Shown: positions 26,738 to 33,661 of the stretch, in pieces | Layout of the letters: each line of letters opens with the position of its first letter | How positions within the stretch are numbered: position 1 is the first letter of the stretch | Translations under genes and position numbers: made by a program | NCBI GenBank assembly: GCA_030591585.1 | Contig: JAUVAS010000011.1 | Coordinates: 1-48,147, forward strand | Source of the DNA: Flavobacterium sp. | GTDB taxonomy: Bacteria; Bacteroidota; Bacteroidia; Flavobacteriales; Flavobacteriaceae | DNA length: 48,147 nt | Reading direction: 5' to 3' | The notes under the pieces: model-generated | The model's database searches: none | Told to the model about the DNA's origin: nothing | The model's input: only the letters and a program-made list of their open reading frames with translations

Positions 26738-26798
26738 TCATTCTAGAACAAAGTGAAGAATCTCTTTGTCATTCAGAACGAAGTGAAGAATCTCTTCC
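26738..26798. repeat. Two direct copies of a ~30-bp interspersed repeat
   Basis: Copy 1 is 26738-26767 and copy 2 is 26768-26798. Both share AGAAC(A/G)AAGTGAAGAATCTC preceded by TCATTC. They fill the space between the csp terminator and the stop codon of the LRR gene. From memory, sequences of the form GTCATTC-AGAACGAAGTGAAGAATCT recur between genes in Bacteroidota genomes. Only two units, no spacers, so not CRISPR. Confidence 0.75.
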
Positions 26799-28387
26799 TA
26801 CTCCTTTAAAACTTTCTTCACCAATACTCCTTTATCCGTCTCCAATTTTACAAATAATAACCCATTAGCTATATTAGATACATCCAATTGATTTGTTGGA
26901 TTCCTTTCCTGCAAAACCAACCTACCCAACACATCATACATTTTTAATGTTTTAATAGCAAAACCACTACTGTTTTCTATGTTTAAAACATGTTCTACTG
27001 GGTTGGGATATAATATAATTTGAGTCGCTAAAACATCTTCTACTCCAAGGGAGCAATCCTCGCTGTATACCACTTGCGAATCAACGTTCCAATCTGAATA
27101 AGGAAACTCGTCATTGTTGGCTGCATCTTCATCATCAACATCTATACAATATAAATCATCGTTATTTAAAGCATATAAAGTTTCTATAGTACTATTATTG
27201 CCATTTTTTAAATTTAAGGAAGTAAGGTTGTTATTATAAACTGAAACTAACTCTAATTGTGGGTTAAAACTAAAATCGAGACTTGTAATTTGGTTGTTCC
27301 AACAATCAAATCTTTTTAGATTATTTAAGTTTGAAATGTTTAAACTAGTTAAAAAATTATCTCTTAATGATAAAATTTCAATCAAGTTATTATTAGAAAA
27401 GTCTAAATTGGCAATGTTCCCAAAGCCTATATTAAGATTTATTAGATTAGGATTATTAGATAAATTTAAAGAGGTAAATAAATTACTCCCACAGAAAAAT
27501 TCTTCTAATAAACTATTATTACTAATATCTATATTTTCAATTTGATTAGAAGATAAATCTATTTTTTTTAAATTAATATTTTGTGATAAGTCTATAGTGC
27601 CAATATTATTAACTCCAACTTCTAAAACTTCCAAATACACATTATTTGTAATGTCTAAGTTTGTTAAATTCATCTCCCAAGCCCATAACCACGTTAAGTT
27701 TATATTATTAGACACATTTAGTTGACTAATGGGATTATCATAACACCACAACCATTCTAAATTTAGATTATTAGAAGTGTCTAAACTTGTTATTTGGTGA
27801 CCACCACAACGCAAATCTTTTAAAGCTACAAAAGCTTGTAAGCCTTCCATACTAAAAATATTCTCTGGAATAGTATTTAAAAAAAGATTCGTCATATTTA
27901 CAATTCTATGGGTAAACACCAAATCGTTAAAAACTATATCATCTCCAAAGCCTAAATCTTCCAGATAATCTTCAAACACATTGTCTGGGATATAGGTTAT
28001 TGCTGTTGGGTTATAAGGATAGTCAAAAGTGATGGTTCCCGTAGCTACCAAATTGTCCAGGGAGCAGGGTTGGACCGCATCATTATCGCCATATAGCTCA
28101 ATATTTATGGTATAAGAGCTGTAGCCATTGGGTAAATTAATAGTGTTTGTTTGAAAATCATGTATCGGAGACGTTCCAGAAGTATTTAAATAACATAAGG
28201 TAAGAGTGATTATATTGTTGTCAATAGTAAGTGAGGAACTCCCAAAACTAGAAAAAGACCAATTAAACACTAAGGTATGTAGGGTTACAACATCACTACC
28301 ATTGGGTTCTATATAAAAGTTCATTAACTCTTGGCCATAACTATAGCTTGTAACTAATAAGCCAAAAAATAAAAATAGCTTTTTCAT
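26798..28387 (-). CDS. Secreted leucine-rich-repeat protein with T9SS sorting domain (A)
   Basis: 529 residues. Signal peptide (1-18, SYSYGQ), a unique beta-rich N-terminal domain (about 20-130), a short module with IPDNVFEDYLEDLGF, then LRR units of about 21 residues (pattern LxxLxxxxNxIxxLDISNN) up to about 410, a DD-rich segment, and a type IX sorting domain at the C-terminus (ILYPNPVEHVLNI, YDVLGRLVLQ, GLLFVKLETDKG, VKKVLKE). It should cross the outer membrane through T9SS and be surface-bound or released. It lies 9 nt after a paralogue in the same direction. Confidence 0.92.
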   Translation of the reverse strand: MKKLFLFFGLLVTSYSYGQELMNFYIEPNGSDVVTLHTLVFNWSFSSFGSSSLTIDNNIITLTLCYLNTSGTSPIHDFQTNTINLPNGYSSYTINIELYGDNDAVQPCSLDNLVATGTITFDYPYNPTAITYIPDNVFEDYLEDLGFGDDIVFNDLVFTHRIVNMTNLFLNTIPENIFSMEGLQAFVALKDLRCGGHQITSLDTSNNLNLEWLWCYDNPISQLNVSNNINLTWLWAWEMNLTNLDITNNVYLEVLEVGVNNIGTIDLSQNINLKKIDLSSNQIENIDISNNSLLEEFFCGSNLFTSLNLSNNPNLINLNIGFGNIANLDFSNNNLIEILSLRDNFLTSLNISNLNNLKRFDCWNNQITSLDFSFNPQLELVSVYNNNLTSLNLKNGNNSTIETLYALNNDDLYCIDVDDEDAANNDEFPYSDWNVDSQVVYSEDCSLGVEDVLATQIILYPNPVEHVLNIENSSGFAIKTLKMYDVLGRLVLQERNPTNQLDVSNIANGLLFVKLETDKGVLVKKVLKE

Positions 28388-28396
28388 AGTAAAAAT

Positions 28397-29968
28397 TTAC
28401 TCTTTCACAATTTTTTTAATAAGCATCCCACCATCCGTCTCCAATTTCACAAATAACAAACCTCTAGCTAAACTAGAAACATCTAATTGGTTTTTTGGTT
28501 GATCTACTAGTAATACCAACCTACCCAACACATCATAAATATCTATGGCGTAGATTGTAAAATTACTGTTATTTTCTATATGTAAAATATTTTGCACAGG
28601 GTTGGGGTAAACGTCTATTAAAAAGTCGAGCTTATATTCATTAATACTCAGGGCATCGCATTCAGCTTCGTTATTTACCAAAGTAGTATGCGAATCTATA
28701 TTCCAGCTACCGTCGTTAGAGTTTACATCATCAACAAAAATACAGGTGAGGTTTGGACTGTTTACACATGATAAATTTATAATCTCATTATTACCATTAC
28801 GAGCATCAATGGTTTCAAGGTTAGGGTTCTCCCAACAATTTAGTGAACTTATAAGTGGATTTTGTGAAATATCAAGGTATGTTATGGTATTATTATTAAT
28901 AAAAAGAGCAATTAATAAGGGGTTTTGTGAAACATCTATAGTTGGTATTGGGTTAAATTCACTATTAAAAACTTCTAAAAGAGGATTTTGTGACAAATCT
29001 ATGGCTGCATTTATATTATTATTTATGCAACCTATAAGTTCAAGGTTTGGACACTGTGATACATCTAAAGAGGTTAATAAATTATTCTTTATGCCTAGGT
29101 ATTCTAATGCATCCATATTAGAAAGGTCTATTGTGGTAAGCTGGTTATCATCCGTTACTATTCTGCGTAGATTAATAGGGTTATTAAATGCTATGTTTGT
29201 TAATTGATTGCTTGCACAAGTAATCTCCTCTAAAACTGGATTATTACTAAAATCAAGCTCTGTTAACAAATTACTACTACAGGCTATTGTCTCTAATAAA
29301 GGATTATTAGATAGATCTAACTCGGTTAGGCTATTAAAATAAATCATTAAATAGTCTAATTGAGGTAAATTTGATAAGTCTATTTCTGTTAGTTGATTAT
29401 TTATTAGAGTTAAAAAATGAATATTAGGATTATTAGATAAATCTATTGTTGTAAAATTATTATTGTCTAATCTAAGAGTAAGCAAATTAGTGTTATTGGA
29501 TAAATCTATAGTAGAAAAGTTATTTTCACTAGCTTTTAAACTGCCCAAATTTATATTTTGAGAAACATCTAAAGTTGTTAATCCACAATTTGTAAGAACT
29601 AAACCAAATAAGTCTATATTGTTAGACAAATCAATAGCTTCTATAGGGCTGTTTGCAATTTCTAATTGGTCTAAATTAAGGTTTTGAGACAAATCTAAAA
29701 TACTTATATTATTATTAATGGCTCGCAGCCATTCTAAATCTATAAAAGCTTCTATCCCTGTTAAATCTTCTATTGGCAAATAATCTATATCTATATTAAA
29801 AACCCCTAAGGCATTGGTGGTTAAAAATTGCCCGTTTATAATGCCGTCTGTATCTATACCACTATCCAACAAAAATTGTTCAAATATAGGATCGGGAACT
29901 TGGGTATATTGAGCAATGCCTTGTTGTGTAAATAAGGTCATTAATATAATGAATAGTTTTTTTTTCAT
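28397..29968 (-). CDS. Secreted leucine-rich-repeat protein with T9SS sorting domain (B)
   Basis: 523 residues. Signal peptide (1-19, QQGIAQ), an N-terminal module (VPDPIFEQFLLDSGIDTDG), then LRR units with the pattern TxIDLSNNxxLxxLxxxxN to about 400, an SNDGSWNIDS segment, and a T9SS C-terminal domain (DVYPNPVQNILHI, YDVLGRLVLL, GLLFVKLETDGG). It is first in a two-gene unit with protein A. The C-terminal domains of A and B are far more alike than their repeats. LRRs of this type bind proteins or glycans; the target is unknown. Confidence 0.92.
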   Translation of the reverse strand: MKKKLFIILMTLFTQQGIAQYTQVPDPIFEQFLLDSGIDTDGIINGQFLTTNALGVFNIDIDYLPIEDLTGIEAFIDLEWLRAINNNISILDLSQNLNLDQLEIANSPIEAIDLSNNIDLFGLVLTNCGLTTLDVSQNINLGSLKASENNFSTIDLSNNTNLLTLRLDNNNFTTIDLSNNPNIHFLTLINNQLTEIDLSNLPQLDYLMIYFNSLTELDLSNNPLLETIACSSNLLTELDFSNNPVLEEITCASNQLTNIAFNNPINLRRIVTDDNQLTTIDLSNMDALEYLGIKNNLLTSLDVSQCPNLELIGCINNNINAAIDLSQNPLLEVFNSEFNPIPTIDVSQNPLLIALFINNNTITYLDISQNPLISSLNCWENPNLETIDARNGNNEIINLSCVNSPNLTCIFVDDVNSNDGSWNIDSHTTLVNNEAECDALSINEYKLDFLIDVYPNPVQNILHIENNSNFTIYAIDIYDVLGRLVLLVDQPKNQLDVSSLARGLLFVKLETDGGMLIKKIVKE

Positions 29969-29985
29969 AACAAATATTTAAAAAC

Positions 29986-29993
29986 CAAACATA
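29986..29993 (-). promoter_or_regulatory. Candidate -7 promoter element for the LRR pair
   Basis: Reads TATGTTTG on the minus strand, an exact TAnnTTTG match, 17 nt before the ATG. A TTTG lies at 30020-30017, 23 nt further upstream, slightly long but acceptable for a -33 box. Confidence 0.5.
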
Positions 29994-30260
29994 GTGAGGG
30001 AGTAATAATAAAAAGACAAACAATAAAAATAAGGTTTTTCATAATAATAAATTAAGGGTTAATAAAATAGTTCTCCTTAATTAACTGGGGAGTTTTATTA
30101 CAATTATTATGAGTGTAAAGCATTTTATTATTTTACTTTACAATACAAATCAATAAAAAAAAAAAACGGTAAAAACAAAATATTTGTAGGAAAAGTTTGT
30201 AAAACCTCTTCTATAATTCAACATTTTTTATACCTTTAATTTTCAAATTAGTAATCACTA
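29994..30260. other. AT-rich intergenic region between divergent LRR and orphan genes
   Basis: Holds the LRR promoter at its left end. It also holds a weak hairpin TGTAAAG (30114-30120) with CTTTACA (30136-30142), and TACCTTTA (30231-30238), which could be the -7 box of the downstream gene. No coding frame longer than about 15 codons or RNA gene is seen. Confidence 0.5.
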
Positions 30261-31052
30261 ATGGCAGAACAAGAAAATAAAATCATAAAAATAAAAGGCA
30301 ATTTAGGGGGGCTGGTTTTTTATAAACTTAATGGTAAAGATGTCGTTCGCAAAGCCTATGGCCCTTCTAAAGAGACCATCAATAACAATCCTGCTTATAA
30401 AAGCACTAAAAACAACAATACAGAGTTTGCAGGAGCTACCTACCTGTCTAAAAGCGTCCGCAAAGGTTTGGGCGCTATAGGCAAACAATTTCAAGATACT
30501 TATATGGCTAGTAGGCTAACAGGGCTTTGCCGTACCATTATTAGCAATGGTATAGGTGAGCCTGGTAAAAGAGAAGGCAATCTGCTAAAAAATCCAAAAC
30601 TATTTATTGGCTTTCCCTTAATTAAAAACACACCATTTAATAAAAGTTGTACTGCAAAATATACATTACAATCCTCAAACAACCGCAACCAAATAACACT
30701 TAGTTTTCCAAGTATAAACAAAACCAACCTGCAGCAAATACCACTAGCTGCTACTCATTTTAAACTTACTATGGCAATAGCACTAACCTCTAACTATACT
30801 TACCATACTAACACCAAACAATACCTGCCTTTAATCATAGAAAACAACGGCATTGGAAAAAATGCCACTACAGCACTGTTAGCAATCAACCAAAAGCACA
30901 CCAATAGTAGTTTAACCTTAACTGCAAATAATACCATAAACAACCAAACAGCAATAACAGTATGGCTTGGTATTACCTACTTTCAAAAAACACCCTACGA
31001 AACAATCCCTCTAAAAAAAGGGCAGGTAATGCAATGTGTAGGTATGGCTTAG
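30261..31052 (+). CDS. Orphan protein of unknown function (263 aa)
   Basis: 263 residues, no signal peptide and no clear membrane helix. The N-terminal 45 have a patterned block (IKIKGNLGGLVFYKLNGKD, then VVRKAYGPSKETINNNPAY). A helical middle part follows (about 50-100), then an Asn/Thr-rich C-terminal part with beta alternation. The layout, with an N-terminal G(K/N)xGG block and a later beta-rich domain, recalls the DUF6266-type Bacteroidota proteins, but this is only resemblance. The 3' two-thirds have strong coding-strand excess of C over G, unlike neighbours, which suggests foreign origin. It stands alone, with no obvious terminator. Confidence 0.75.
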   Translation: MAEQENKIIKIKGNLGGLVFYKLNGKDVVRKAYGPSKETINNNPAYKSTKNNNTEFAGATYLSKSVRKGLGAIGKQFQDTYMASRLTGLCRTIISNGIGEPGKREGNLLKNPKLFIGFPLIKNTPFNKSCTAKYTLQSSNNRNQITLSFPSINKTNLQQIPLAATHFKLTMAIALTSNYTYHTNTKQYLPLIIENNGIGKNATTALLAINQKHTNSSLTLTANNTINNQTAITVWLGITYFQKTPYETIPLKKGQVMQCVGMA

Positions 31053-31200
31053 CCATCATTTCTTACTATTATCTAGCAGGTTCTCCCGTAGTTGTCCCGT
31101 AGTAACTTGCTGTCTAGTCCAAGTCAACTCCCTATTTCCTTTATAGCTAGTCCTTATACCCTACAAGTAACTCTTTACAATAAAATGTGTAATTTCTTTT

Positions 31201-31653
31201 CTATCCATCCCTTTTCTCCTTAAAAAACCTCTTTAGTAATCCTGAAGCTTCCTCAGCTAAAACTCCCCCTACCATTTTAGTTTTAGGATGCAACTTGGTT
31301 TTTAAGTTAACACACCCTCGTTGTTCGTCTCTAGCTCCATATACTATTTTTGTAATCTGACTCCAAAACAAAGCTCCTGCACACATTTGGCAAGGTTCTA
31401 AGGTTACATACAAAGTACAGTCTATAAGATATTTCCCTCCTAAAAAGTTAGCAGCTGCGGTAATGGTTTGCATTTCGGCATGGGCGGTTACGTCATTTAA
31501 GGTTTCAGTAAGATTATAACCTCTGGCAATTATTTGGTTATTAGCAACAATCACTGCTCCAATAGGCACTTCCCCTTTTTTATAGGCTTCCTCGGCTTCC
31601 TGTAAAGCCATTTTCATAAAATAGGTATCGTCGTATGGTTTAATCAAGGTCAT
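31201..31653 (-). CDS. tadA: tRNA-specific adenosine deaminase (TadA-like)
   Basis: 150 residues, a cytidine/adenosine deaminase fold. Zinc and catalytic residues: HAE (58-60) and PCQMC (87-91, Cys88 and Cys91), with the TLEPC context typical for TadA. It deaminates A34 of tRNA-Arg(ACG) to inosine. A guanine deaminase or another nucleoside deaminase is a less likely alternative. The ATG at 31653 was kept; an internal Met13 is possible. Confidence 0.9.
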   Translation of the reverse strand: MTLIKPYDDTYFMKMALQEAEEAYKKGEVPIGAVIVANNQIIARGYNLTETLNDVTAHAEMQTITAAANFLGGKYLIDCTLYVTLEPCQMCAGALFWSQITKIVYGARDEQRGCVNLKTKLHPKTKMVGGVLAEEASGLLKRFFKEKRDG

Positions 31654-31683
31654 TGTTATTTATCAATCAACGGTCACTGAGTG

Positions 31684-31704
31684 ATTCAAAAAGTATTTTT
31701 GAAT
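31684..31704. repeat. Palindrome upstream of tadA
   Basis: Perfect 9-bp arms ATTCAAAAA and TTTTTGAAT around GTA. A second perfect palindrome TTCAAATTTGAA follows at 31722-31733 and shares the TTCAA/TTGAA ends. They lie 31-80 nt upstream of tadA and could be protein-binding sites; AT-rich chance pairing is possible. Confidence 0.4.
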
Positions 31705-31740
31705 TGTATCGATTGTCTGTATTCAAATTTGAAAATATAA

Positions 31741-31821
31741 ATTTACTCAATAACCTAATAACTAAATAACATATTAACTTAATTCTCCCATTAACTCATT
31801 AAAACATTAACTCATTAAAAG
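31741..31821. repeat. Ten-unit octamer tandem array upstream of dxs
   Basis: The segment divides into ten 8-nt units with one extra base (31789). Units in order are ATTTACTC, AATAACCT, AATAACTA, AATAACAT, ATTAACTT, AATTCTCC, ATTAACTC, ATTAAAAC, ATTAACTC, ATTAAAAG. The last four form a perfect 16-nt duplication except for the final base. It ends 2 nt before the dxs -7 box. Confidence 0.8.
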
Positions 31822-31823
31822 AG

Positions 31824-31831
31824 TATCTTTA
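31824..31831 (+). promoter_or_regulatory. Candidate -7 promoter element of dxs
   Basis: TATCTTTA, one mismatch from TAnnTTTG, ends only 4 nt before the GTG start codon at 31836. The message would be leaderless or nearly so. The octamer array occupies the -33 region. Confidence 0.45.
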
Positions 31832-31835
31832 CACA

Positions 31836-33608
31836 GTGTCAAAACCCATACTAGATAACATATTATTTCCAGAAGATCTTCGGAAAGTTCCTCAACAAGA
31901 ATTACCTCAACTTGCTAAAGAACTTCGCGAATTTATTATCCAAATGGTGGCAACAAAAGAGGGTCACTTAGGAGCCAGTCTTGGAGTGGTTGAATTAACC
32001 ATTGCTTTGCATTATGTGTTTAACACCCCTGAAGATTTACTAGTTTGGGACGTAGGACATCAGGCTTATGTACACAAGATTTTAACGGGTAGAAAGAAAG
32101 AATTTCATACCAATAGACAACTTGGAGGCATTAGTGGATTTCCTAAAATGAGTGAAAGTATTTACGATGCTTTTGGAACAGGACACAGCAGTACTTCTAT
32201 TTCTGCGGTACTCGGAATGGCATTGGCTTCGCAATTAGCCGGTGATTTAAAAAAACAACATATAGCTATTATTGGAGATGCCTCAATTGCTAACGGAATG
32301 GCTTTTGAAGCCTTAAATCACGCAGGAGTTACGAACACTAATATCTTGGTTATTTTAAATGATAATGCCATTGGTATCGACCCTAGTGTTGGTGCATTAA
32401 AACACTATTTAACGAAAGTTACTCTTAAAGCTACACCAGAAACCGACAACATTTTTGAAGCGCTGAACTTTAATTATTCAGGACCCGTAGATGGGCATAA
32501 TTTAGAAGCGTTAATTTCTGAATTATCTAGACTTAAAAGTGTAAAAGGACCAAAACTACTTCACATTATCACCAAAAAAGGGAAAGGTCTACAACAAGCT
32601 GAAGACCATCAAGTAATTTATCACGCTCCCGGAAAATTTGATGCTAATACAGGGGAACTATTACCAAATAAAAACAAAAATACGCCTCCTAAATTTCAAG
32701 AAGTATTTGGTAAGACTTTAGTGGAGCTTGCTTCTGAAAATAAAAGTATTATTGGCATTACTCCCGCCATGCCAACAGGAAGTTCTTTAAAATATATGAT
32801 GGATGTTTTTCCTGAAAGAGCTTTTGATGTAGGAATTGCCGAACAACATGCGGTTACCTTTTCTGCGGGACTAGCAACCCAAGGTTTAATGGTCTTTTGT
32901 AATGTCTATTCTACTTTTTTACAACGTGCTTACGATCAAGTTATCCACGATGTATGCCTGCAAAATCTGCCTGTAATATTTTGTCTGGACAGAGCAGGAA
33001 TGGTGGGAGAAGATGGAGCAACTCATCACGGAATTTTTGATTTAGCTTTTTTAAGATGTATTCCTAACCTCATTGTTTTTTCACCAAGAAATGAAGTTGA
33101 GTTAAGAAACATAATGTACACCGCTCAATTAGGATTAGCATCACCCATTGCAATTAGATACCCAAGAGGAAAAGGAACAATTTTAAATTGGAAACAACCC
33201 TTTTCAAAAATTGAAATAGGAAAAGGAGAGCAACTAAAAGAAGGGTCTACTATTGCTATTTTAACAATTGGAACCATTGCAGAAAATGCTTTGAAAGCTA
33301 TTAAAAAGGCTTCTACCTCCAATAAAATCTCCTGTTACAATATGCGTTTTGTAAAACCTTTAGATGAGGAATTACTTCACGAAATTTTCAAGAAATACAC
33401 TACCATTATTACTGTTGAAGATAGTGTAATTGCAGGCGGATTTGGAAGTGCAATCGCAGAGTTTTCGGTAAAGCATCACTATAAAAACAAAATTGAGATA
33501 TTGGGTATTTCAGATGCTTTTCCAACTCAAGGAAGCATCGATGAACTTCAAGATATTGCAGGAATTTCTTCAGAAAAAATTAAACAAGTCATAGAAAAAT
33601 ACTTATAA
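31836..33608 (+). CDS. dxs: 1-deoxy-D-xylulose-5-phosphate synthase
   Basis: First enzyme of the MEP isoprenoid pathway, joining pyruvate and glyceraldehyde 3-phosphate using ThDP. 590 residues, slightly shorter than the usual 620. Visible: VWDVGHQAYVHKILTGR, GTGHSSTSISA, the ThDP block (GDASIANGMAFEALNHAG with NDN downstream), DVGIAEQHAVTFSAG with the catalytic Glu, and LDRAGMVGEDGATHHG. GDAS replaces the GDG of many homologues. The start is GTG at 31836, which aligns with the N-terminus of the family. Confidence 0.96.
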   Translation: MSKPILDNILFPEDLRKVPQQELPQLAKELREFIIQMVATKEGHLGASLGVVELTIALHYVFNTPEDLLVWDVGHQAYVHKILTGRKKEFHTNRQLGGISGFPKMSESIYDAFGTGHSSTSISAVLGMALASQLAGDLKKQHIAIIGDASIANGMAFEALNHAGVTNTNILVILNDNAIGIDPSVGALKHYLTKVTLKATPETDNIFEALNFNYSGPVDGHNLEALISELSRLKSVKGPKLLHIITKKGKGLQQAEDHQVIYHAPGKFDANTGELLPNKNKNTPPKFQEVFGKTLVELASENKSIIGITPAMPTGSSLKYMMDVFPERAFDVGIAEQHAVTFSAGLATQGLMVFCNVYSTFLQRAYDQVIHDVCLQNLPVIFCLDRAGMVGEDGATHHGIFDLAFLRCIPNLIVFSPRNEVELRNIMYTAQLGLASPIAIRYPRGKGTILNWKQPFSKIEIGKGEQLKEGSTIAILTIGTIAENALKAIKKASTSNKISCYNMRFVKPLDEELLHEIFKKYTTIITVEDSVIAGGFGSAIAEFSVKHHYKNKIEILGISDAFPTQGSIDELQDIAGISSEKIKQVIEKYL

Positions 33609-33611
33609 AAA

Positions 33612-33637
33612 AAGGCTGTCTTAAAAAAGACAGCCTT
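33612..33637. terminator. Terminator between dxs and the M36 peptidase
   Basis: An 11-bp perfect stem AAGGCTGTCTT (33612-33622) with AAGACAGCCTT (33627-33637) and an AAAA loop. A long A-run at the left would give T-tails on the minus strand. It lies between convergent stops and may serve both. Confidence 0.85.
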
Positions 33638-33661
33638 AAAATGTTTCAGTTTAACTTGTTA

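Noticed and set aside
26738-26798. Possible CRISPR array from two similar units
   Set aside because: Only two adjacent copies with no spacers and no cas genes; typical of interspersed repeats.
31053-31200. Direct repeats (TCCCGTAG and CTAGTCC twice each) as a mobile-element end
   Set aside because: Short repeats without inverted termini or target duplication; the stretch otherwise holds nothing recognisable.
31741-31821. TAAC repeats upstream of dxs as another Pho box
   Set aside because: Their period is 8 (and 16) bp, not 11, and dxs is not a phosphate gene; treated as a separate octamer array.
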